From Mesorhizobium sp. ORS 3324 (GTDB taxonomy: Bacteria > Pseudomonadota > Alphaproteobacteria > Rhizobiales > Rhizobiaceae): 64,000 nucleotides of DNA. A program made the position numbers and the translations under genes. Positions 28,038 to 37,099 of the stretch are shown here, in pieces. Under the pieces are notes generated by a model. That model did no database searches. It was not told the origin of the DNA and was given only the letters and a program-made list of their open reading frames with translations. The stretch lies in NCBI GenBank assembly GCA_000824825.2, contig LM655207.1, forward strand, positions 30,760-94,759, in the 5' to 3' direction. How positions within the stretch are numbered: the first letter of the stretch is position 1; every line of letters starts with the position of its first letter.

Positions 28038-28592
28038 GATCGTCCGACTGGCGACCTAGCTGTGCGGGTCGAAAATGTCCCGCTAAAGACGACGCAATCC
28101 AACAAGTTCCCCCTATGCGGCATGAGGCATGGATAGAGGTTAGTGTAGGTTCTCTTCGCATGCCAGAGGGCAAGCCGAAGCGCCTACAATGCACGCTTTT
28201 GATCCAACCGCGACCACCAACTTGGTCTCTGATGGCTGCAGCTTAGGGAACTGGTAAGAGTGATCCCAATGAGAGGCATTGCGCGCTTTGCAGTCACACC
28301 TACTTGCCGGCCGAGGTTTCTGCGCGGATACACGGAACGGTTCTGGCATTTGTAGGGGAAACCAATGACCGTCCGAGGTTTCCCGAAAGACTACAGCGCA
28401 TCTCTTGCCAGAGCGATTTGCAAAGAGCGGCTTGGCCGCTACCCTCCAAACATGATGATGCGTCGATAGTGTAATATGCCGCCAGTGCTGGATCATTTTA
28501 TGCCACAACTCTGATTTTCCCTCGGACAGATCTAGACTAATAGTTGTAGTTAGGACTATTGGCATTTCTATCGGCAAAGCGGAGGGGGCAGC
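28038..28592. other. Divergent intergenic region, no supported gene
   Basis: 555 bp between the Mrr-like gene (leftward) and the KAP gene (rightward). It should contain both promoters. A frame of 145 codons on the minus strand (28140-28577) has no recognisable features and is not called. GGAGGGGG at 28581-28588 is the KAP ribosome-binding site. Confidence 0.45.
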
Positions 28593-31500
28593 TTGGCCAG
28601 TGCATCTGAACCACCCAGATGGGGCGAACTTGCGGAGCGTGTGGCTGAGCGACTGGGCCTCGATCGCGCCCGATCGCCGACCCTTAAGACGACGATTGAA
28701 CGCGGCGTCCGCTACATCAAGGTGGACGACGACGCCAGACAGTTGGTCTTTGATACACGGGCGCTGTTCATCGGTCTGGTCGCCGCCGGGCAGGAGGACC
28801 GAGACTCGATTCGCTATGGAAATACGGCGTCCTGGTTTGTCGATTGGCTGCAGAAGCGTGTCGGGACTGCACCTGTCTTCGAGATAGTGGGTGCCCAGCT
28901 TGGCAGCCAGGATTCGATCTTTGCAGCACTTGCAGATGGCTACCGCATCCAGCTTTCCACCTCAGTACGCAGCCTCCTCGAACCGGCTAGCCACATCGCT
29001 CGAACGACAATCCAGATATCCGAATACGAGGCGAGACACCTTTTTGGGGCAATGATTCTTCGTGGGGTTGTCGCGGACCAGGTCAGGCAACTCTTCTCTA
29101 TCGACTTGACAGACGGTGACATCGCGGCACTGGCGCAGACATTTATCGATCGGGTCATGACTTCGCCGCAGCCCAACGAGACCCGGGCAAGCTGGTTGAA
29201 GGCGCTTGGAACACTTTTCGATCCACAACTGGAGAGCTCAGCGGACTTCCGTCGGATTGAGCAATTCCTGCAGGGTCACGGCATTAATGCCGTGACCTCC
29301 AGCGTGTTCATGACCTTGAACGTTGCGGCCGGTCTCAACCAATCTGACGATGGTGTCGCGGAGATCAGCAGCAGCAGATTGTTTGCTGCTGCTTTGAGGG
29401 CAACTGACCTTCAAACAGTCTTCCCGGAAATGGCAGCCGTGAATGCCTTGCTAGCGCTGTCGACGAGAGTTCCATTCCATGGCATAGGCGATGTCGTAGC
29501 GTCCTTCTCGGACCAGCCAGAAGTAACCCCTTCTGGGGCCCGCCGCTTCGAAGCGACAGAAAATGTCAACGCAATTCTGCGTCGCGCACGTTCCCTGGCT
29601 GCAACTTTCGATCGGCCAGACATGGTAGGGATGGAGGCGCTCATAGCGGCTCTCCTGTTGCAGCCAGGCACGAAGCTCCAGCAGCGGCTTGGCGAGAATT
29701 CGATCGATCCTGCCGATCTGCAGGCCGCGGTGCTCGAGCAACTCCAAACTCTTGACCGACCGCACATAAGACAATGGTATTCGGCTTTCGGGGCTCGGCT
29801 GCCGGCGAGCATCGAAGTCATCTTCGCCAATCTGCGCAATGACAGCACCGATGGCGACACCCTCGACGACAAACTCAATGTCGAAGACGAGGCGAGGGCG
29901 TTTGCCCGGGTGGCGGCCGCGCGCCAGGTATTGTCACCACTGGCGTTCGGCATCTTCGGGGACTGGGGCTCCGGCAAGTCGTTCTTTATGCGGCTTATTC
30001 ACCGCCACGTCGCTGCATTGGCCAAGCAAGCGTCTACCGATGCCGGGGGACGCCAAAGCTTCCATCAACAGATCGTCCAGATCCGGTTCAACGCATGGCA
30101 CTACGCCGAGACCAACCTGTGGGCGAGTCTGGTCGACAATATTTTCGTGGAATTGGACGGCTGGCTCCGGGCGAAGAACCCTGAGCGCGGCGGCGCCAAC
30201 GCAAGCCTGCTCGACAAGCTTGCGACCGCCCGTGAACTGACGCTGGACTCAGCCCAACGCCTCTTGTCGCAGCGGCGGCAGCAGAAGTTAGCATCCGAGC
30301 GCGTCGCATCCGCCGAGCGCGAGCTCGCGATGCAACGCGGGCGACTGGCGTCAACACCTCGCCTATTCTGGAAGGTCGTCGGGAAAAGCTTTGCAGCTGC
30401 CATCGCAAAAAACGACGACCTCAAAAAGGCGACGAAAACGCTTGGCCTCGATCAGTTGCAGGCGGATGGCGAGGCACTGAAAAGCGCGCTTGACGCACTT
30501 GGCGAGGAGGGCAAGCGGACCAAAATCGTCGCAAAGGCGACGCGTGCACAGTTGCTGGGAGGCCCATTCCTCGTGGCCAGCCTGACGGTAATCCTGGTCG
30601 TTCCACCACTGGTGGGTTTGATCGGAAAGTGGGTGCTGGCTCATACTGGCACCGACGATCTTTTTGGGATGGTCCATCTGGTCGTTTTGCAGTTGTCGAC
30701 CCTGGCGATCGCGATCGCAGGGATCGTGCGTATTGCCGCCGGCGGGGTAAAGACGGCGACAACGGTCATTGACAAGCATCGCGAAGAGCTCCTCGATGCT
30801 ATCGAAAAGGAACTCAAAACACCCACAACCGAAGTCAAGAAGGCAGAAGAGCAGCTGGCGAAACTCACGGCCGAACTCGCTGAATCCAAGGCGATCCTTT
30901 CATCGGCATCGGGCCAATTGGCTAAAATCGCCAACGAGTATGAGGGAGATATTGGAGGTGGGCGCCTGCTCCGCTTCGTCCGGGAACGGGCGAGCGAGGG
31001 GCTCTATGCCAGACACCTTGGACTGATTGCAACGATCCGCCAGGACTTCACCGAGTTGTCGGCCTTGATGGCGGTTGCCGACCACACCATGCAGCGGGAG
31101 GTTGCTCGTCAAGTATCCGAGTACAGGCTGCGGGTTTCTGAGCTCATTGCCAGCAGCAAGGAGGGAGACCTGCTCACGCTCGACGAGCAGGAAACGCTGA
31201 TGCGGTCTTCCGATCTCCCCACCACATCCAAGTCGGATCGCTTCGAACGCATCATCCTCTACATTGACGACCTCGACCGCTGTCCGCCCGAGAAGGTGGT
31301 GCAGGTCCTGCAGGCCGTTCACCTGCTTTTGTCATTTCCGTTGTTCGTGGTTGTCGTGGCGGTCGATTCCCGGTGGGTCAGCAAATCGCTTGCATCGCAC
31401 TACGCCAAGCTTCTGGCAGAAAGCGCAGCAGAGGGCGCCACGGCTGGCGACTATCTTGAGAAGATCTTTCAGGTGCCCTACTGGGTCCGCGGCATGTCGC

Positions 31501-32177
31501 AGGCGGGCAGCCACGCCTTGTTGGCGTCGCTGGTGACCCCGCCGCTGCGTGAAGCGTCCGTTTCGGCGGCCGCGGTGCCCGAGCAAGACGACGGTCCTTC
31601 GGCTGGTGCCGAAAAAGGTCATGCCGAGCCCGTCGCTAGTCCTGCACCCGCCGAGGCTGCGGCCAAAGCCGAGGAAGCGCGGCCGGTCGCGGTCGGCGCG
31701 GCCGATAGTTCAGTCGATATGCCGGTGTCCACGGTGGCAGACGCAACGGCGTTGACACTGACCAGCGATGAGGTCGCCTACATCGAAATGATCGCACCCT
31801 TCACAGGCCGAACGCCACGGCGCGCTCTCCGGTTCCTCAACACCTACCGCGTCATCAAGGCCAGTCTGGATTCTATCGAAGTCGCGCGCCTCGAAGCAGG
31901 CGGCTATCGATCGCTCATGACTCAACTCGCGATCGTCACTGGTTCTCCAGGCTTGCACCTTGACTGGGTAACGGCGCTCGATCAATCGGAGGGCAATGCT
32001 GATTTGGTCGACATGCCGGCACGTCTAAAAAAGGCAAAAGTTTCCGAGCAGAGCGCAAGCCTTCTGCTTGGAGCTCTCGCCGCGCTGGTGGAAAGCACCC
32101 CCAATCGTGCGGATCTGGTGACGGACCTCAAGCGCTATGGAGAAATAGCTCGTCGCTATAGTTTCGAGAGTGCATAG
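28593..32177 (+). CDS. KAP-family membrane-anchored P-loop NTPase
   Basis: 1194 residues, TTG start supported by GGAGGGGG six bases upstream. Residues about 320-400 (VGMEALIAALLLQPGTKLQQ) look like a Clp-N-type helical repeat. The KAP NTPase begins at FGIFGDWGSGKSFFM (Walker A, about 452-466) with the family motif RFNAWHYAETNLWASLV (about 500-516). As in other KAP proteins, the NTPase is interrupted by membrane segments (about 654-680 and 689-713) and a coiled coil (about 735-790). Walker B is ILYIDDLDRCPPEK (about 888-901). An Ala/Glu/Pro-rich linker follows near 1000-1060. KAP NTPases are inner-membrane proteins linked to phage exclusion and defence. No partner gene is obvious; MucR follows after 165 bp. 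Confidence 0.85.
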   Translation: MASASEPPRWGELAERVAERLGLDRARSPTLKTTIERGVRYIKVDDDARQLVFDTRALFIGLVAAGQEDRDSIRYGNTASWFVDWLQKRVGTAPVFEIVGAQLGSQDSIFAALADGYRIQLSTSVRSLLEPASHIARTTIQISEYEARHLFGAMILRGVVADQVRQLFSIDLTDGDIAALAQTFIDRVMTSPQPNETRASWLKALGTLFDPQLESSADFRRIEQFLQGHGINAVTSSVFMTLNVAAGLNQSDDGVAEISSSRLFAAALRATDLQTVFPEMAAVNALLALSTRVPFHGIGDVVASFSDQPEVTPSGARRFEATENVNAILRRARSLAATFDRPDMVGMEALIAALLLQPGTKLQQRLGENSIDPADLQAAVLEQLQTLDRPHIRQWYSAFGARLPASIEVIFANLRNDSTDGDTLDDKLNVEDEARAFARVAAARQVLSPLAFGIFGDWGSGKSFFMRLIHRHVAALAKQASTDAGGRQSFHQQIVQIRFNAWHYAETNLWASLVDNIFVELDGWLRAKNPERGGANASLLDKLATARELTLDSAQRLLSQRRQQKLASERVASAERELAMQRGRLASTPRLFWKVVGKSFAAAIAKNDDLKKATKTLGLDQLQADGEALKSALDALGEEGKRTKIVAKATRAQLLGGPFLVASLTVILVVPPLVGLIGKWVLAHTGTDDLFGMVHLVVLQLSTLAIAIAGIVRIAAGGVKTATTVIDKHREELLDAIEKELKTPTTEVKKAEEQLAKLTAELAESKAILSSASGQLAKIANEYEGDIGGGRLLRFVRERASEGLYARHLGLIATIRQDFTELSALMAVADHTMQREVARQVSEYRLRVSELIASSKEGDLLTLDEQETLMRSSDLPTTSKSDRFERIILYIDDLDRCPPEKVVQVLQAVHLLLSFPLFVVVVAVDSRWVSKSLASHYAKLLAESAAEGATAGDYLEKIFQVPYWVRGMSQAGSHALLASLVTPPLREASVSAAAVPEQDDGPSAGAEKGHAEPVASPAPAEAAAKAEEARPVAVGAADSSVDMPVSTVADATALTLTSDEVAYIEMIAPFTGRTPRRALRFLNTYRVIKASLDSIEVARLEAGGYRSLMTQLAIVTGSPGLHLDWVTALDQSEGNADLVDMPARLKKAKVSEQSASLLLGALAALVESTPNRADLVTDLKRYGEIARRYSFESA

Positions 32178-32342
32178 CCGAAACGCAGCAAATCAGCCGC
32201 CCGCGACGTAAGGGCACCGCAACGAGGCACATTAGACGGCCTTTGGACAATCGCCGATCGAGAAGACCCCTGTGACAAAGTCGTGGACCTGTTGCTAAAA
32301 CCGGCTAAGAAGGTCTGGGATCGCCGCACAAGGAGCTATTGC

Positions 32343-32831
32343 ATGCCGGAAGAGATAGAAAACGGCCGAATCCATTTGATCGAGCTGACTGCCGATATTG
32401 TCTCCGCCTATGTCAGCAAGAATCCCCTACCCGTCGCTGGGCTACCCGACCTCATTGCGTCAACTCATTCGTCTTTGGCAGGCATCGGTAAGCCACGTGC
32501 GGCTGAAGAGCCGAAGCAAGAGCCGGCAGTCAATTCGAAGCGATCAGTGTTCCCCGACCATATAGTCTGCCTCGAGGACGGCAAGAAGTTCAAATCGCTA
32601 AAGCGTCATCTCGGCGTACACTATGGGCTGACGCCAGACGAGTACCGGGCCAAGTGGGGGTTGAAGTCAGATTATCCAATGGTGGTACCGAGCTATGCAG
32701 CCCAGATCGGCGCTCGCGAAGTCGAGTGGGCTTGGGAGAAAGGCTGCGGCGAAACCGGCGAAAAAGCTTGCGGCGAAGCGGAAGGCGTAGCGACCGATAG
32801 CCTGCTCGCAACATCAACGCAGCAATTATGA
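32343..32831 (+). CDS. MucR/Ros-family transcriptional regulator
   Basis: 162 residues, slightly longer than typical MucR (about 140). The conserved block HIVCLEDGKKFKSLKRHLGV then HYGLTPDEYRAKWGLKSDYP (about 92-131) is the Ros/MucR zinc-finger region with Cys, Asp and His ligands. The N-terminus has the family LTADIVSAYVSKNPLP helix and the PDLIAS segment. The start at 32343 is preferred over 32283 because AAGGAG precedes it. Ros/MucR proteins silence or activate AT-rich horizontally acquired genes. The C-terminus has an unusual Gly/Glu/Ala tail. Its stop overlaps the AlbA_2 gene start (ATGA), so the two are coupled. Confidence 0.9.
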   Translation: MPEEIENGRIHLIELTADIVSAYVSKNPLPVAGLPDLIASTHSSLAGIGKPRAAEEPKQEPAVNSKRSVFPDHIVCLEDGKKFKSLKRHLGVHYGLTPDEYRAKWGLKSDYPMVVPSYAAQIGAREVEWAWEKGCGETGEKACGEAEGVATDSLLATSTQQL

Positions 32832-33381
32832 GCATCCTGCGAAAGTCTCTTGAAGAGATTGCGGTTCCCGACTTGGAGCAAATCTGCGCCCATCAGGTTC
32901 GCGAGACCCATGAACTCGAGTTCAAGAAAGATCTGCCCTTCTTGCCGGTGAAAGGACAGGCCGAACAGGCGGACCGCTGGGTTACACGAGGCGACCGAGT
33001 CGGAGACTACGCCCGCGACAAGATACTTGCCGAACTCATCGCCTTTGCCAACGCGGAAGGCGGAACACTCGTTCTCGGAATCGACGAGACCGATGACGAG
33101 CCAAGGCGGGCAAGAGCAATATTCCCCGTACCCCGATGTGAGGATCTTGCAAAACGGCTCGCTGATGCGTGTGAAGACGTCATTGAGCCACGGCTTCCAC
33201 TGGTTACCGCGCGAGCGCTACCTTTGGAAGGCGATGCTGGCGTCGTGATTCTACGCGTTGGGCGCTCGTCTATCGGACCACACAGGCTTGCTTCCGATGG
33301 CCAATTCTATGCGCGAAGAGGTGAACGGAGCGTAAGAATGACAGTACGCGAAGTTAGAGACCTAGTCCTCGAACTAGCTAG
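32828..33381 (+). pseudogene. AlbA_2 (Schlafen-like) protein, 5' part, split by IS
   Basis: The 5' 554 bp of a gene encoding an AlbA_2/Schlafen-type ATP-binding protein: ETHELEFKKDLPFL (about 27-40) and KILAELIAFANAEGGTLVLG (about 66-85) are its hallmarks. The frame now stops 13 bases inside the inserted IS (33394), giving a 188-aa product. Joining 33381 to 35041 restores one frame of 1284 bp (427 aa), reading ELARRGNVIEELFSARRA across the junction. Because the AlbA_2 core lies in this part, a truncated product might retain nucleotide binding. Confidence 0.88.
33374..33381. repeat. Target-site duplication CTAGCTAG, left copy
   Basis: CTAGCTAG immediately before the left inverted repeat of the IS; the same octamer follows the right end at 35033-35040. 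It is itself palindromic. Confidence 0.9.
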
Positions 33382-35032
33382 TTTCCGTCCATAAACAGCA
33401 AGCGATTGATTCTATTGAGTGAATCGCAGCTTTGCGCGAGCAAGGCCCGGCGGTTTCAGGTATCTTGGATCATGCCACTGATTCCAAAGTCCTGCCACCG
33501 CCGGAGCCGACAATGCGCCAAGAACGCACCGTCCAAGCGAGTATATTCGATGTTTTCGCCACGCACGAGATCGGACGCGAACTGGAGGCAATGTCGCGCT
33601 GGCTGGACGAGCATCGCGATCTGCTTGGCTTGGTGGCGCGCGATTTGGTCCGGGTCGGTGTCAAGGCTACCGGACGGCAAGGCCTGCCTGCTGAAGCGGT
33701 GCTGCGTTGCGCACTTCTCAAGCAATACCGGCAGCTGAGCTATCAGGAGCTGGCGTTCCATCTTGAGGACTCTGCCTCGTTTCGCGCCTTTGCCCGCCTA
33801 CCATTGTCATGGAGCCCCCAGAAGTCAGTGCTGCAAAAGACGATCAGCGCGCTGCGGCCCGAGACCTGGGAAGAGATCAATCAGGTACTGCTGTCAAGCG
33901 CTCGACAGGCGAAGCTCGAAGACGGCGCGGTGGTGCGGCTGGACAGCACCGTGACCTCGGCACTCATGCACGAGCCGAGTGACAGCAGCCTGCTTTGGGA
34001 TGCCGTGCGGGTCATGGTGCGCCTTTTGAAGCGGGCTGATGTCTTGATTGGCGGCACCAGCATGGCATGGCGCGATCACTGCCGCGCAGCCAAGAAGCGG
34101 GCTCGCAAAATCCAGTTCACGCGCGGTCGACCCAACCGGGTCCAACTCTACCGCGAGCTGATCGCAATCACCCGTGCGACCTTGGCCTATCTGGAGCAGG
34201 CGAGCGAGCGTTTGGCCGTGGCCAGCACACCGTCCATAGCCCTGTGGCAGGTCCAGGTTCGCCATTATCGGCCGCTGGTCGAACGGATCATCAGACAGAG
34301 CGAGCGGCGGGTGTTAGCCGGCGAGCCGGTGCCCGCCGGCGAGAAGTTGGTCAGCCTGTTCGAAGAGCATGCCGATATCATCGTCAAAGGCAGCCGCGAT
34401 ACCGAATACGGCCACAAGCTCAACCTCACCACCGGCAGGAGCGGCATGATCCTCGATCTGATGATCGAGAAAGGCAACCCAGCCGACAGCGACCGCTTGC
34501 TGCCGATGCTTTTGCGCCACATCGCCCTCTATGGTCAGGCACCGCGGCAGGCGGCCGCCGACGGTGGCTTCGCCACTCGCGCCAACCTGGCCACGGCGAA
34601 AGCGTGGGGCGTTTCCGACATGGCCTTCCACAAGAAAGCTGGCCTGAGCATCGAGGGCATGGTCAGAAGCAAGTGGGTCTATCGCAAGCTGCGCAACTTC
34701 CGCGCCGGCATCGAGGCCGGCATTTCATGCCTCAAGCGCGCTTACGGTTTGGCGCGTTGCACCTGGCGCGGCCTCGACCACTTCAAGACCTACGTCTGGT
34801 CCTCGGTCGTGGCCTACAACCTCGTCATCTTCACCCGCCTCAAGCCGACCTGAATTGCCCCCCGGGATCGCAGGTTGCCCACGCCGACCCATGCCGGCCG
34901 CCACCGCGCGCGCCGGTGACACTATTTTGGCGACAAACAGCACTCTTCGACCCGTCCGCGCCCGTCAAGGCGCTTTCAATCGCGCGCAACTCATTGTAAA
35001 CGCTGTGAAATACGCACGTTTATGGATGGAAA
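33382..35032 (+). mobile_element. ISNCY-type insertion sequence, 1651 bp, complete
   Basis: Left end TTTCCGTCCATAAAC (33382-33396) and right end GTTTATGGATGGAAA (35018-35032) are inverted repeats with one mismatch in 15 bp. Both ends are flanked by CTAGCTAG. A single transposase gene fills the element. The insertion is in the middle of the AlbA_2 gene and, because the ends and duplication are almost perfect, it looks recent. Confidence 0.93.
33513..34853 (+). CDS. ISNCY-family transposase
   Basis: 446 residues from ATG 33513 (MRQERTVQASIFDVF); the frame is open back to 33432. Matches the ISNCY transposase group: IGRELEAMSRWLDEHRDLLG near 18, LPAEAVLRCALLKQYRQLSY near 55, then an RNase-H-like DDE domain with VVRLDSTVTSAL (first Asp, about 150), an RDTEYGHKLNLTTG segment (about 310-325), and AAADGGFATRAN near 370. 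It ends NLVIFTRLKPT. The frame is intact, so the element is probably still active. Confidence 0.92.
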   Translation: MRQERTVQASIFDVFATHEIGRELEAMSRWLDEHRDLLGLVARDLVRVGVKATGRQGLPAEAVLRCALLKQYRQLSYQELAFHLEDSASFRAFARLPLSWSPQKSVLQKTISALRPETWEEINQVLLSSARQAKLEDGAVVRLDSTVTSALMHEPSDSSLLWDAVRVMVRLLKRADVLIGGTSMAWRDHCRAAKKRARKIQFTRGRPNRVQLYRELIAITRATLAYLEQASERLAVASTPSIALWQVQVRHYRPLVERIIRQSERRVLAGEPVPAGEKLVSLFEEHADIIVKGSRDTEYGHKLNLTTGRSGMILDLMIEKGNPADSDRLLPMLLRHIALYGQAPRQAAADGGFATRANLATAKAWGVSDMAFHKKAGLSIEGMVRSKWVYRKLRNFRAGIEAGISCLKRAYGLARCTWRGLDHFKTYVWSSVVAYNLVIFTRLKPT

Positions 35033-35040
35033 CTAGCTAG
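35033..35040. repeat. Target-site duplication CTAGCTAG, right copy
   Basis: Second copy of the octamer that precedes the IS at 33374-33381. It directly follows the right inverted repeat. Confidence 0.9.
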
Positions 35041-35770
35041 GCGCGGCAATGTCATCGAAGAACTTTTTAGTGCACGACGAGCTGTCACTCGCAATGATCT
35101 TCAGATCGCTTGGCGGACGGCGACGAGTAACGGCATTTCCGGTCATTCTATGGCTGTGCGAGTCACAGCCTTCCCAGTCTCCAAATTGTCGATATCGAAT
35201 CTGACCGAGCGACCCAATCTATGGTGGGTAGGAGGAGAGCACCAGGCCGTTGTGGATCAATCGGATCTTCGCTTGGGGTATCCGGCCAGACGCTTTGCGG
35301 AGGCACCGGAAATAGCTTTGCGAAGTTTCCAATCCGGAGACGAGCAGTTTGGACGGTTGCTTACCTCTGACGGGTTGATCGAGGCCCGCGTGATCGATGT
35401 TAAGCAGCCCGCCTTCGGTAAGGCGCTGCCCGAATATCAAACATTGTATTTGGGCTGGCTGATTTCGCTTGTGTGTGGAGTTCTTGCTCAAATTGAGCAT
35501 CTACGGCGATCCCTCGCGAATGACGGTGCCGAGTTTGCCATGCAGGTCGACGTTGAGGGAGATGCAGAGATTTCGCTTGCTTGGGGCGATTATGGCGGCT
35601 CGGGACGCACAGCGCTGTTTCGTGATCTGACATTTCCGCTTCTGTCAGTTGGAGCGGTAGACGGGTTCGGCGATGTTTTAAATACAATCCTCCGTGACGT
35701 GTTCAATCATGCAGGCTCGCAATTTCGAACCAACGTGGTGGTGGATTGGGACGCGTTGCTTCGACATTAG
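35041..35770 (+). pseudogene. AlbA_2 protein, 3' part, cut off by IS
   Basis: Frame open from the IS junction (cgc ggc aat at 35042) to the stop at 35770, continuing the interrupted AlbA_2 gene. The first residues after the junction are RGNVIEELFSARRA. A 206-residue reading frame begins at an internal ATG (35150), but no ribosome-binding site is clear and I see it as the severed C-terminal part rather than its own gene. This region (about 240 residues) has mixed alpha/beta sequence with no known motif. Confidence 0.8.
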
Positions 35771-36320
35771 GCGAGCCATTCGTCACACCAGATCACACTT
35801 CTCTCATCGGATCCAAACCGTATAGACACGCTGCGGACGTTCGGTTAGCAGACGATTTCTACAACCGCGCTGTATTGGCGGTAGCCCTCTCCCGCTATCA
35901 TCGCTCCCCCGAAGAGATACGTTAGACGGGCTGACCTAGACTGCGACCGCATCCGTCGGCGACTCGGCGGTGAAGGAGATCAAGAGCGTGCTGACCAAGG
36001 TCGCCGCAGCAAACTTCATCCGCATGCTCAATGCCGAAAACGATGGAGCCGTCGACTCTGACAAATACCTCAATCGACAACTGCAACCGGGCTCGAGAAC
36101 TTCAAAGCTCTGTTGCTCGCTAGCCATAATGCTGCCTCGACGATCACGCGGTCGCGCCCGGCGGCAGAGCCGAATAGTTCGCAGAATGGCCGTCCTCGTC
36201 ACTGCCGACAAGCGTGTAGAGGGTCCACAAGCATTGTCGTTTCCTTTCATCATGCCCCACAGTCGGGGCGGGTTGAAATCGCGCGGTTGGCGCCGGTTGA
36301 CCGGCGCCGCCCGCATCCTG
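35771..36320. other. Intergenic, scrambled mobile-element DNA
   Basis: 550 bp after the AlbA_2 stop. Several short frames exist (for example 35970-36449) but none shows family sequence or codon bias. It leads into phage-type remnants and is probably decayed prophage DNA. Confidence 0.4.
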
Positions 36321-36389
36321 CTAGTGCCAGAAGGCCAGCAGGATGTAGAGCACACCGATGATCAGGTGTGCGTAGTCGATGATCGTCAT
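36321..36389 (-). CDS. Tiny hydrophobic peptide (22 aa)
   Basis: ATG at 36389 gives a 22-residue peptide, mostly one membrane helix (DYAHLIIGVLYILLAFWH is its end). GGAGA lies 7 bases upstream of the start. Small single-helix peptides like this occur in phage lysis regions and toxin systems. The context of phage-lysis remnants makes it a possible holin-like or leftover peptide. Weak call. Confidence 0.3.
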   Translation of the reverse strand: MTIIDYAHLIIGVLYILLAFWH

Positions 36390-36456
36390 TGGACGGTCTC
36401 CGGCCGGACCCGCCCGGCTGGCGGCAGCCACGATCTTGCGTCTGCCTAATATTTAG

Positions 36457-36759
36457 CAAACCGCCGATCTTACCGCGCCTTGCCAAGCATCGGGTGAAGA
36501 TGCGCAGTCCGCCCCGTCGGCCGCGCCGGTCGACGCCGCGGCTGGCGGCGGCGTGGCTGGCATCGGGGTGTCGGGCACGCTGGCCGAACTGCAGAACCAG
36601 CTATCGCCGTTCTCCTACACCGGCGAATGGATCGGCAAGGTCGTGGTCATCCTTGCGCTGGTGAGTGCGGTGGCGGCGATCGGCGGCCTCGCCTACGGCT
36701 GGCACGCCCCTCGCAGGGCCGCGCGCCTGTCCAACGCGCTCGGCACAGTGGGAGCCTGA
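36457..36759 (+). pseudogene. C-terminal remnant of phage endolysin-type protein
   Basis: A frame without an upstream start reads a Ser/Ala/Pro-rich linker (EDAQSAPSAAPVDAA), then VSGTLAELQNQLSPFSYTGE and a membrane segment WIGKVVVILALVSAVAAIGG, ending RRAARLSNALGTVGA. Rhizobial prophage lysozymes often carry such a linker and C-terminal membrane helix. The catalytic part is absent, so this is a truncated remnant. The nearby small membrane ORFs support a decayed lysis cassette. Confidence 0.5.
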
Positions 36760-36803
36760 CCTATGGAAACCTCAAGGAATTCTAAGCCGAGAACCTTGCC
36801 GCG

Positions 36804-36872
36804 ATGAAACCGTATTTCACCGTCGGCGCGGCCTGCTTCGCCGCGGGCATCTTCGTCGGATCGTTCCTGTGA
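36804..36872 (+). CDS. Small single-helix membrane ORF (22 aa)
   Basis: ATG 36804 encodes 22 residues, MKPYFTVGAACFAAGIFVGS being the start, essentially one hydrophobic helix. It overlaps the next GTG frame by 4 bases (GTGA), as in compact phage cassettes. Likely left over from a phage lysis region. Its function is unknown. Confidence 0.35.
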   Translation: MKPYFTVGAACFAAGIFVGSFL

Positions 36873-37030
36873 ACTTCCTCATCGGTCTCGTTGTCGACCG
36901 ACTTGGCGTGTCGCGCTTGGTCGGCGGCGTCATCGCCTGGGCGGTCATTGCCGCTTTGGCCTCGGGCGCGGCGCTCGGGGTCGACGAACTTGAGATTGCC
37001 GGCCATGTTCCATGGACGTGCCGAGGGTGA
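36869..37030 (+). CDS. Small membrane ORF (53 aa), lysis-cassette-like
   Basis: GTG start overlapping the previous stop. 53 residues with a hydrophobic segment, VGGVIAWAVIAALASGAALG, after NFLIGLVVDRLGVSRL. Position after the endolysin-like tail and the 22-aa ORF matches small phage proteins near holins. No homologue is recognised. Weak call. Confidence 0.35.
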   Translation: MNFLIGLVVDRLGVSRLVGGVIAWAVIAALASGAALGVDELEIAGHVPWTCRG

Positions 37031-37099
37031 AAAGCACGAACAACCCTGCCGCCTCTCAGAGCAAAGGAATAAAACCACGCATCAGTCGATCGGCATCTG

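Noticed and set aside
28140-28577. 145-codon minus-strand frame in the gap before the KAP gene
   Set aside because: No family features or ribosome-binding site. It lies in a divergent promoter region.
34067-34999. 310-codon frame overlapping the transposase in another phase
   Set aside because: Shadow frame of the transposase, full of Arg/Pro repeats and with no known domain.
35970-36449. 159-codon plus-strand frame
   Set aside because: Starts with plausible sequence but turns into Arg-rich low-complexity residues. Likely decayed DNA.
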